Below are positions 55,634 to 64,000 of a stretch of DNA of 64,000 nucleotides, in pieces. Position 1 is the first letter of the stretch. The number at the start of each line of letters is the position of its first letter. The translations under genes were made by a program, and so were the position numbers. The stretch comes from Puccinellia tenuiflora (Eukaryota; Streptophyta; Magnoliopsida; Poales; Poaceae), in NCBI GenBank assembly GCA_012064385.1, contig QRDG01000816.1, forward strand, positions 690,596 through 754,595, read 5' to 3'. The notes below the pieces were generated by a model. That model was not told the origin of the DNA, did no database searches, and was given only the letters and a program-made list of their open reading frames with translations.

Positions 55634-58057
55634 ATGGCCGGTTCTCGTGCCGAACGTCTCGCTCGCCGGACGGCTAGCGCCGCCACCGCTCCCGCAGGCC
55701 GCCCGCGTGGCCGCCCGCGTGGGGGCTCTGCTCCGGAGCGCCGCGTCGACCCCGAGCCCCGCGTCGAGCACCCCGACGACGACGACATCGACCACGCTGA
55801 GGACGACCTCGGCGAAGAGGAGGCCTCCTCCCTGCCCCCGTCGCGGGACCGTGCTGCCTCCTCGCTGGGCCACCCTGCGCCCAGCCCGGCGACTGCGCTC
55901 CTCATGGCGCAGGAGCTGCTGCAGTACCGCCCCACGCCGGCGGCTCAGGAGGCCTGGCTCAACCGCGTTGCCGAGCTCATCGGCGCCGCTCGCGCCGCGG
56001 CACCTGCGCCGTCTCATTCCCTGGTTCCTTCTGCGCTCGTGGGAGACGTGGCGCACGGCGCACCTCCCGCGCCTCCTCTCCAACCCACACCCGCTCCGGC
56101 TCCACCGGTTGCACCGCAACCTGCTCCAGCGGGGGCTCCTCCTCGCGACGGCCGCGCTGCATCGCACGCGTCGTCGCCGCATGACTGCCAGATCGTGCAG
56201 CGAGCCCCTGAGGACGCACGCGTGAGCATCGAGCGCGGGCAAGAACGCCGCAACCGCGCCGTCCAGGACGTCGCCACCGCCGGGCGCCACCTCCGCGCCA
56301 CTCTTGCCAACGGCACGGTCACCTACGGCACGACGGCCGCGTTCACTCGCAGCCTTCGTCGCGTCGTTTGGCCGGTCAAGTTCAGGCCGGACCTCCCTCC
56401 GCGCTACGACGGCAAGAACAACCCCCTGGAGTTCCTGCAGCTCTACTCTTTGGCCATTCAGGCCGCCGGGGGCGACGACAAGGTCATGGCGAACTGGTTC
56501 CCTATGGCCCTCAAGGACTCTGCGTCCTCATGGCTCACCAACCTTCCCGCCGAGTCCATCAACTCTTGGGAGGAGCTCTGCCGGTGCTTCGTCGCCAACT
56601 TCAAGGGCACGTATGAGCGCGGCCTCACCTACAACGACCTCCGCGCCGTGCGTCAGAAGCCTGGCGAGACCCTCCGCAAGTACATCCAGCGCTTCAGCCA
56701 AGTGCGCAACAAGATCCCCAACGCCACCGACGCGCAGGTCATTTCGGCCTTCCAGGCTGGGGTCACAGACGTGCGGATGCTCGAGAAGCTCGGCATCCAC
56801 GACAACATCACCACCGTCGTCAAGCTTTTCGACTTGGCGGACAAGTGCGCCAAGGCTGAAGAGGGCCGCTTGTTCGTAAAGAACGAGCCAGGGGACCCCG
56901 CCGAGGGGTCCAAGAAGAAGAAATCCTCTGAGAAGCGCAAGACTACTGCGGTCCTCGCGGCAGAGCCTGACGCCAAGCAGTCTCGCCAAGCTGCTACTCC
57001 AGCCGCAGGACCTGAGAAGAAGGATGATCGTCCTTTCTGCATCTACCACAACAGGCACTCTCACGCCACCGAGGACTGCTTCGACATCAGGAGGCTTCGC
57101 GAGGCTCGCGAGGCGAACGGAGGACGCGGAGGCCGCGGCGGAGGCCGCGGTGGCCGCGGGGGGCAACGCTGGAACAACAACTACAACGACAACTACCAGC
57201 AGAATCCCCAGGCCAACGCTGCCCAGCCCGCAAACGACAACCTGCCTGCCGAGGCTGACGAGGGCTACCAGGTACCTCGTGGAGCCGCTTGCATCCTTGG
57301 CGGGGCTCAGGCCCCTCGCTCCAACCGCCACTTCAAGCAACTCGCTCGCGAGGTCGCGGCAGCCCTCCCTGGAGTCGAGGCCTCCAGGCCCCTCAAGTGG
57401 TCCCAGTGCCCCATTACCTTCGACTCCGGCGATCACCCCAAGTCCACTTCAACCGTTGGCACCATCCCGTTGGTCTGCACCCCCACCATCAACAATATCG
57501 CCGTCTCTAAGACGCTCATTGATGGGGGTGCTGGCCTCAACGTCATCTCCGTCGAGACATTCGAGAAGCTGCAGGTTCCCTACGAGCGGCTCATGCCTAC
57601 CAGGCCTTTCTCGGGAGTGACAGAGGGTCTTACCACCCCCTTGGGGCAGGTGAGGCTCGCCGTCACTTTCGGCACCTAGGCCAACTACCGCACCGAGCTG
57701 ATCGACTTCGACGTCGCGCACATCGGCCTACCCTACAACGCCATACTCGGCTACCCCGCCCTCGCCAAATTCATGGCGGTGACCCACCACGCCTACAACC
57801 TCATCAAGCTCCCTGGCTCGGGTGGCACCATTGTCATCCGCGGCGTGGTCTCGGACGCCCTGTACGCTGCGCAGGCGGCCTACAAGGCTGCCGCGGTGGC
57901 GTCACCCGCCGACGAGGACGAGGAACCCCTCCCGAGGCCCCCCGCGAAGAAGAAGCAGCTGTTCTCCCAGGAGAAGGCCGCGACAAAACAAGTGTCTCTG
58001 GAGGCGAGTGGCTCGGGGGCTTGCGTCACCATCGGCGCCAACCTGCCTCCTAAATAG
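55634..58057 (+). pseudogene. Gag-protease polyprotein with one in-frame stop
   Basis: From ATG 55634 the frame is open to TAG 57677-57679, then continues in the same frame to TAG 58055-58057, 808 codons in all. Order of parts: Ala/Pro/Arg-rich N-terminus (1-250); Retrotrans_gag capsid domain (about 250-390: PRYDGKNNPLEFLQLY, WFPMALKDSASSWL, YIQRFSQVRNKI); basic linker; C-x2-H-x4-H-x4-C motif (CIYHNRHSHATEDC, about 467); RGG box (GGRGGRGGGRGG); retropepsin-like domain with LIDGGAGLNVIS (about 625) and, beyond the stop, LPYNAILGYPALAKFM. The active-site text has DGG where DSG or DTG is usual; DGG also occurs in other plant relatives. The gag part alone (681 residues) is intact, so particles could still be made; the protease is cut. 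Confidence 0.85.
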
Positions 58058-59001
58058 GGGAGCGCGCTCCCGGAGGAGCAACACTTCATCATCAAAGAAG
58101 AAAAACTCCTGGCCACGCCAGTGTAATGAACACCTATTTCAGGTCATTCTGAACCTTTGCGCATCGCGCCAGCATGTTTTGCGACTTCGGCAAAACTGTT
58201 ATTACTGTTTATTCCTGCTCGTACGATCCCTCCTGTGTATCTCGCGAGCGGGGGCTAGCAGGGTGCCATGCCACGGGAGCATCCCGGCAGCGCCTAAAAC
58301 CCAAGGGATCCGAGCTCTGAACTTGCGGGTCAGCTCTCATGCATGTCAACTCCCAAGGAGCTCTGAACTCATGGGTCAGCTCCCGCGCACGTCAACTCAC
58401 CAAGGATCACCAAAACCTTGGTGCCTGTCTTCTCCTCGCGAGACACACATGAAGGAACCTACGAGCACCATAAGATTCCTTAGCTACCTATTGCTTGTGG
58501 GTATGCCTATTTCTCCAAGTGCAGGAAAACAGGCTCTCCAAGCCTCAGGCACCCTCTCCAAGGCAACAACGCCTCGCCAGGGAACCAACACCCTCTTCAG
58601 GGCGGAAACGCCTCGTCAAGCTAAGTATAAGAACTTGGTAGAATTTCCTCTTGCTGGTCTTTGCTCCTCGAGTCTCTTTTCTCTCTCCCACGCCTCATGG
58701 GCTGCTTGCACGTCAAAGGGGAGCCCCAAGCATCGCGCTTCGCGGAGCTCTTACTTCTTGAGGCCTCACTCACCCCCCGGACTTGTGGAGCACTGACTCG
58801 CACATACCGAAGCGGCGGTGGTGTAGCGCTAAGAGAGGGTCCTAAGACGTAGAGCGAAAAAGACATGAGGGGGAAGTACAAAGGTTTCCCGAGGGACATT
58901 CACAAGCACACTCAAATATAAATTGACAAGTTTTTACAAAGTTTACAATCAAAATGGCTAAGATAAATGTGCCCTTGGCACGTTCAGCTACAGGAAGGAG
59001 T
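58058..59001. other. Remnant between gag-protease and the antisense gene; pol deleted
   Basis: In autonomous relatives several kb of reverse transcriptase and integrase lie here. Only 0.94 kb remains, with no polymerase or integrase motif in any frame. It includes repeated text of the kind GGTCAGCTC and CAACTC (58320-58390) and AAC.CCCTC (58540-58620). It may contain the 3' UTRs of the two converging genes. Confidence 0.6.
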
Positions 59002-62000
59002 TCAGGCCATCGCGCCTCCCGAGGTCCCCGCTCCATCCGCGCCAGCTCCTGCTCCTAGGGCACCTCCCTCGCCGTCGCCTTCGTCTTCATCGACCAAGAC
59101 TTGGTCGAATTTCTTGGCATACGCGATGGCGGCCTGCTTGGCGGTCTCCCGCGCTTTGTCGCTGATGGCGCGCGGTGGCGCCATCACGTCCTCAAGATCA
59201 AGTGAGGACTGGAGCCTCACGAGGTTGCTGAAGACATTGGTAACGGCGACGACGAGGAGGTCGCGACTCTCCTCCACGACACGCTTGTCGAAGCTCTTCG
59301 CGACCCCTTCAAGCTTTCCAAGGAACTGCTCGAAGAAGTGCGAGTACGAGGCCTCGTCGTCGGTCGCTGCGGAGAAGGAGGGGACGTCGATCCTCAGATC
59401 TCTCCCGACGGCGCGCACACGGCTCACCAAGCTCTGGAGAATGCTTTGACGCTGGCGCGTCATGAACCGGTCAACCTGGCGCTGGTCTCGTGCCTGCTCC
59501 ACCAGGGCCGCGATCGGCCCCACCTGCTGCCGGAGCTCGTCCAGGTCCCTCTCCAAGGCAAAGGCGTTCCCCTCGGCGCGCGCCTGGGCCTCCCGAGAGA
59601 CCTCGAGGCAGGAGGTCAACCTTTTCTCCTCCTGCTCAAGCTCCTTGACGCGCTTCTCGAGCTCCTTGCGCTTGGTCTTGAGGCGGTCCTCGTGCTTCGC
59701 GACCTTCTCGTCATACTCCTTTGAGAGGTTTTCGCGGACGAGTTTGACTTTAAGGTCAGCCTCTTCTTGGAGCCTCTTATGCTCCGCCGCAAGGTTGGCC
59801 TCGTCGGTGGCCACCCGACCTTCACGCTCCTCCAGCTGCCCCTCGCGGGTGGCCTGGTCCTTCGCGAGCAGCTGGATCTGCTCCTCGCGCCGCTGCAGTT
59901 CCTTCTCCTGGAGGGCGAGCTCTTCCTCGCGCCGTTTCAGCTCGACCTCGCGAGGCGCCAGCTGCCCCTCGCGGGCGTCCAGTTGCTCGCGGAGCTCGTT
60001 CAGGCTGGCCTTGGCGGCCTCAGAGTCGGCGGCGAGTTTCTGCTTCGCGGCCGCCAGCTCGTCATGCTTGGAGGTGGTTTCCGCCTCAAGTGCTTCCCTG
60101 GCGGCGTCGAGCTCCTCCATCACCTCCTGCGCCTCCCGCTTGACGCTGTCGCGGGTCTCTTTGGCGAAGCGGATCGCTTCCTCGCGAGCCGCCTTTGCCG
60201 ACGCGTCTTGCCGGCGACACATCTCCACCCTCTCGTGGAGAAGAATCCAGGCGTCGCCAAGCCTTGCCCTTTCCTCCGCCAGGGTGTCTTCTTCCTTGGC
60301 GAGCTGCTCCTCCAGCCCGTCGAGCGCTCGCCGCGCCCGGTTGAGGACGATCCGGCGATAGGCCGCTTGGCGATGCGGCGCTTGCAGCGCCAAGGAGACT
60401 CCCATGCTGCTGCTGGGTGCATTTCCCTCGGCACTTGTCGAGGCGCCTAGGGCATCCTGCCCCGAACTTGTAGCGGCCCCCGCCGCGGCATGGGGGCTCG
60501 TGGGGGCGTCTCCCTCGCCGCCCGCGTCGAGAGCCCCCAGGGGGCTGGGCATCTCCTCGCCCCTGGCCCCGTCGCTCGGGGGCTCCAGAGGTGTCTCTGC
60601 CTCCTGCTCCACAGGGGCGCCTCCGGCCCCCTCTGCAACGGCCGCGTCCGCCGCGGCCCCAGGCGCGTCAGCCCTTCTCGAGGCCCCCTCCTCTGGAGGC
60701 GGCTCCGCGACGATGTCCTCGTCCACGGTTTCCTCCTCCGCTTCCTGCTGGACTGGAGGAGTCGCCGCCCTGGTTGGCGACGCCGCCGCCTCTGCGGTCT
60801 CCTCCTCCACGCGGTGCTCCGCCGCTGGAGGAGTCGCCGCCCGAATCGGCGACGCTACGCTCTCCTCGGCCATCACCGTCTCCGCGCGGTGCTCGACCGC
60901 GGGAGAAGCAACTGCCTGCTGCGGCTCGCCGGCTGCAGGCGTCTCCATGGCGACGCTGGTGGTCCCTCCAGCCCCGCCGAGCCGCCGTCTCTTTGGCTCC
61001 GCGGGCTGCCTGAAAGGAAAACAAGTCGAAAATCCTTCAAAGGGGGGAATTCTCAAAGTGAAATATTGAAGGAGAAAGAGAAGTCGAGGGCTTACTCGCC
61101 GGCCATCACCCACACCCTTTTCTTCGCCTTGGGAGGTTGGGTGAGGCTTGCTCCGGCCTCCTCCCGGGCCGCCCCTGTCTCCGCGCGAGGGATGCCTCCC
61201 GCGGTTGCGGCCCTCCTGTCGTGGACGGCCTTGGAGCGGGGCTCGCAACGCCCTCTCCCGCCACCGCTCGTCTCCTCCCCCTCCTCGGCACGCTGGGAGC
61301 GGACGATGCGGAAGGCGTCCTCCTCGTCGCCGGAGGAAAGCACCTGGAGGTCCACCTCGGCGTGGGCGCTCCTCGAAGATCCGGCGCCCTCGCCGACGGG
61401 GTCAGCGCCCCTTGAAGCCTCGTCCTCGCCAAGGGGGTCCTCGCTTCTCGAGGCCTCCTCCTCGGCGGACTCGGCCTCCTCAGCCTCAGGAGCCTCATCC
61501 ACGTACTCCGGCTCCGCCGCCCACGGGTTAGGGCGAGGCCCGCTGTGCCCCGCGGGCACGATTCCCCACTCGTCGAACGTGGGCATATGCGAGCGCTGCT
61601 CCTCTATGCTCTCCTCGGCGAAGACAATGAGCGGCTTGGCCGCCTCTTTCTTGGCGGACGGGATCTCCGGCGATGTGAAGAGAACGTTCATAATCTGGCG
61701 GAGCACATCAGGCTCGAAGGCGTCCCTGCTTAGCCGCATGGCGTCGTCCTTGCCGTCGTATCGCCACACCAGCTTGGCGTGCTGTTGGAGGGGAGCGATG
61801 CGGCGCCTGGTGAAGTCCTTCGCCACCATTTGGCCGGTGACCCCTGCCTCGCGGATGTGACGGATGTACACGTACACCGCGTAAAGCTTCGAGCCACTGA
61901 AGTCCGCGCTCGCCCAGCGCGCCCACTTCCTCGGCGGCGCCTCGGGCACCTCCAGGAGAGGGTGTGTGGCCTTGGCGTCGACGAAGAGCCACTTCTCGCG

Positions 62001-62588
62001 GAACTTGTCGACCTTTTTCGTCACTTTGGTGACGGCGTCCTCGCCACTCCAGGCGATGGGGATGTAGTTGTCGCTCCTGGCGTCGACGATGCGGAAGGAG
62101 ACGCACCCAAGCCGCTCGCCCTTGGCGGAGTTCCGAAGAGAATAGAAACTGCGGAAGAGCGCCACCGAGGGGCGGATGCCGACGTAGGCCTCGCAGAAGT
62201 GGGCGAAGATGGCAAGGATGAGGATGGAGTTGGGATGAAGATGAAGGAGTTGGATCTGGTACGTCTCCAAGATCGCCAGGAGGAAATCAGAAAATGGTGG
62301 TACCAGGCCGGCGTAGAGAGTATGAAGAAAGATGGGGTAGAAGGTGTCGGTGAGCCTGCTACCGGCCGGCCTCAGTTCAGTGGCGCCGTGCTCGTTGGTT
62401 TTCGCCGCCGCCAGGTGGCGCACCGTCGCTATCGTCGCAGCGGTGACACGCGTCTTCGGCAGTGCTCCCTCGAGAGCAGCGGCACGCGCCATCGCCGCGG
62501 ACGTGCCCGCCCGCGCCATCGCTGCCGACGAGCTCGCCTGCACGGTGGCCTTGCCCTTCAGGTCGGTGGCTGCTTTCTTGGGCGCCAT
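59002..62588 (-). CDS. Antisense retrotransposon gene: gypsy-type transposon domain plus long coiled coil
   Basis: Two exons, 62588-61096 and 61009-59002, joined over an 86-bp GT-AG intron (GTAAGCCCTC...CCTTTCAG) that restores one frame: 3501 nt, 1166 residues, no internal stop. Residues about 75-320 match the 'putative gypsy type transposon' domain (PF04195, Transposase_28) by text such as FLHTLYAGLVPPFSDFLLAI and FCEAYVGIRPSVALFRSFY. A Glu/Ala/Pro-rich middle with a basic PKRRRLGG patch after the splice follows, then a coiled coil of about 350 residues (LEEQLAKEEDTLAEERARLG, REVELKRREEELALQEKELQ) and a helical C-terminus. Function is unknown in the family. It converges on gag-protease and starts about 0.3 kb inside the 3' LTR. 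Intactness beside a broken gag-protease is notable. Confidence 0.85.
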
Positions 62589-62895
62589 TGGTCACCGGAG
62601 AGGAAGAAGAGTGCTCTGGAGATTGGAGTTCTCTGGAGAGTTTGGAGGCGTGGGGAGAAGTGTGCGGAGGAGTTACGGGAGAAGTAATGGGCGCCGCCTG
62701 CGCGCCCAGGCTTTATTGACCAGCACTCGAGTCGTGGCGGGCCCCACCACGTCGCCCGTTGGAGCCGAGGAGGTCGTGGCCGCGGGCGCAACCGCTGTGT
62801 GACACGTGTCGCGGCCCTGCCAGGCATCTTTGGCCCCTCGACGCTTCGCCTTCGTCCATGGGCCTCGGCGTGCCCATCGCGGGCCCGGGGGCTAC
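62589..62895. other. Region between the antisense gene start and the 3' LTR, with polypurine tract
   Basis: Contains the 5' UTR and probable promoter of the minus-strand gene and, at its end, GCGGGCCCGGGGGCTAC, a G-rich polypurine tract directly before the LTR start TGTCGG at 62896. Confidence 0.7.
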
Positions 62896-63905
62896 TGTCG
62901 GCACAGTGGAAACCAGGGTACCACGGGCCGGCCTGCCAGGGCCCGCAAGATTCTTTGGATGATTTTCGCTAAGGACCAGGCTCTCCAAGCCTGGCGAGCT
63001 TCGCGAGGATTTCTCTCCTCGCGAAGGGTTCTTCTCCTCGCCAAGGGTTCTTTCCCTTGGCGAGGGATCGCTCTTCGACAAGGCGTCTCCGACGCCGCCC
63101 GCAATTCTGCCAAGGACCAAGCTGAAGGGCTTGGCGAGGCTTTTCGCCTCGCGAAGCGCTTTCTTCATGAAGCCATCTCTGCTCCCGCGGCAGAGCGCAC
63201 ATGGGCTCAGCGCCGGGTGCAGAGTGACGCGCGTGCCTACGCGCGATGACGACAACGCCGCAGTTGCCGTTTCCATGTATAAAGCAGTCAACAAAGCGGA
63301 GCCAAGCAAAGCGGACAACGAGTATTGCCTCTTTAGTGACAAGGGAACAGTCTGCAGCTCCCACCTCGGCAAGCGCCAGCCCGCCGTCCAGCTGGTCGGT
63401 GCCCCTTTTCAGCTTTGGTGACGCCGCTCCCCTGCCGTGGACCGCGTCCACGATCTTTACCTTTATGGTAGACCTCACCTTTACGGTGCACCGCGCCTCC
63501 TCCTTCGTCGCCATGTGGTAGCCCTTCCCGCCCAAATGTTTGGGCAGAAGAGGCCCAGGGCGCCTATAAAAGGAGGAGGAGCACGCCCAAGCAAAGGGTT
63601 CAGTTCTTGGAGTCTAGGAGCCTACCCAAAAACCCTAGATCGGAAGATCAGCCAGTAGCCATTGTTAGCCACCTAGAGCTCGACAAGCTCTCCTTGTACT
63701 GTAAACTTTCCAAGCAGCGCAATACACAGAAGCAGGACGTAGGGGTTTTACCTCCACAAGAGGGCCCTGAACCTGGGTAATACCTTGTGTCAATCTCTGC
63801 AGTGTCGTCCCCAGCGAGCCTGACGAGCACCGTCGCCGGAGCACGTTGTGGATTGTTTGACTCCGTGTTCAACCCCTTACACGATACCTTGGAGACACCC
63901 CTAGT
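62896..63905 (+). repeat. 3' LTR of the gypsy derivative (last bases missing)
   Basis: Starts TGTCGGCACAGTGGAAACC, matching as inverted end the CCGACA that closes the 5' copy. It shares the whole 63603-63903 part with 55259-55561. The final CCTGGGGCCAATCTCCGACA is absent: after CACCCCTAGT the sequence returns to an earlier LTR position. The LTR contains GCGAGG/CTCGCGAAG-type foldback words at 62990-63160. Confidence 0.85.
63565..63571 (+). promoter_or_regulatory. TATA box of the LTR promoter
   Basis: TATAAAA within GCGCCTATAAAAGGAGGAGG. Transcription would be expected to start 30-40 bp downstream, around 63597-63605, just where homology with the partial 5' LTR begins. Confidence 0.7.
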
Positions 63906-64000
63906 CTCTCCTTGTACTGTAAACTCTCCAAGCAGCGCAATACACAGAAGCAGGACGTAGGGGTTTTACCTCCACAAGAGTGCCCTGAACCTGGGTAATA
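63906..64000 (+). repeat. Second, out-of-order copy of an LTR segment
   Basis: CTCTCCTTGTACTGTAAACT repeats the LTR text found at 63689 and 55346, continuing to the window end. It keeps AACTCTCCAAG as in the 5' copy, whereas the adjacent 3' LTR has AACTTTCCAAG, so it is not a simple fresh duplication of its neighbour. It may belong to another LTR beyond the window. Confidence 0.8.

Larger units (their letters stand above)
55259..63905 (+). mobile_element. Gypsy (Tat/Retand-like) derivative with gag-protease and an antisense gene
   Basis: Bounded by a partial 5' LTR (55259-55582) and a 3' LTR from 62896. It carries a PBS, gag-protease on plus and a large spliced gene on minus, but no reverse transcriptase, RNase H or integrase. 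Additional antisense ORFs between pol and the 3' LTR are known from Tat-lineage grass elements (Retand, Grande, RIRE2 groups), and the PBS type agrees. The element is much more GC-rich than its surroundings. It can move only with help from an autonomous relative. Confidence 0.85.

Noticed and set aside
55634..62588. Frames opposite gag (56528-57436 minus, 55304-56290 minus) and opposite the antisense gene (59462-60361, 60490-61860 plus)
   Set aside because: High-GC shadows of the real frames; serine/arginine-rich or low-complexity, no domain.

Overview
This window looks like nuclear DNA of a large-genome grass, most probably a Pooideae/Triticeae species. It carries Stowaway MITEs, PIF/Harbinger, hAT and Mutator-type elements, LINE and SINE pieces, a Helitron and large nested gypsy-type LTR retrotransposons around a few intron-containing plant genes. 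No bacterial, organellar or CRISPR features are seen. The species call is inference from repeat content.

Layout. 1-1070: 3' part of a LINE. 2032-2158: Stowaway MITE. 2327-6299: complete PIF/Harbinger transposon with TTA target duplication, a spliced DDE transposase that reads intact, and an ORF1 (Myb/SANT-like) broken by one stop. 6300-9300: LINE tail, hAT MITE, long-TIR MITE, Stowaway and unassigned fragments. 9303-14790: copy A of a duplicated host locus, with a five-exon NIT4-type nitrilase on the minus strand and, just upstream of its ATG, a frameshifted 61-codon small ORF. 14925-23640: gag-only gypsy-type LTR element with several DNA transposons nested in its 5' LTR. 23635-32480: chain of DNA elements seated in or next to (TA)n tracts, with recurrent modules. 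32702-43705: copy B of the host locus. Its nitrilase is intact and keeps the aromatic residues lost in copy A; intron 2 holds a 5.9 kb Helitron-like insertion, and the upstream small ORF is intact. 43736-45057: two hAT elements with perfect 8-bp target duplications. 46416-55258: 5' part of a LARD-like element with a 6.0 kb LTR and no coding capacity. 55259-63905: GC-rich gypsy (Tat/Retand-like) derivative with gag-protease on plus, no reverse transcriptase or integrase, and a large intact spliced antisense gene of 1166 codons.

The host genes work in cyanide and nitrile metabolism. NIT4-type nitrilases convert beta-cyanoalanine, the product of cyanide detoxification, to aspartate and asparagine. 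The two copies form a tandem duplication in the same orientation. Because the copies serve as empty sites for each other, most insertions that distinguish them can be dated as post-duplication. The splice sites proposed here were derived by eye; each gives a length divisible by three and identical exon lengths in both copies (145, 180, 294, 282 and 122 nt).
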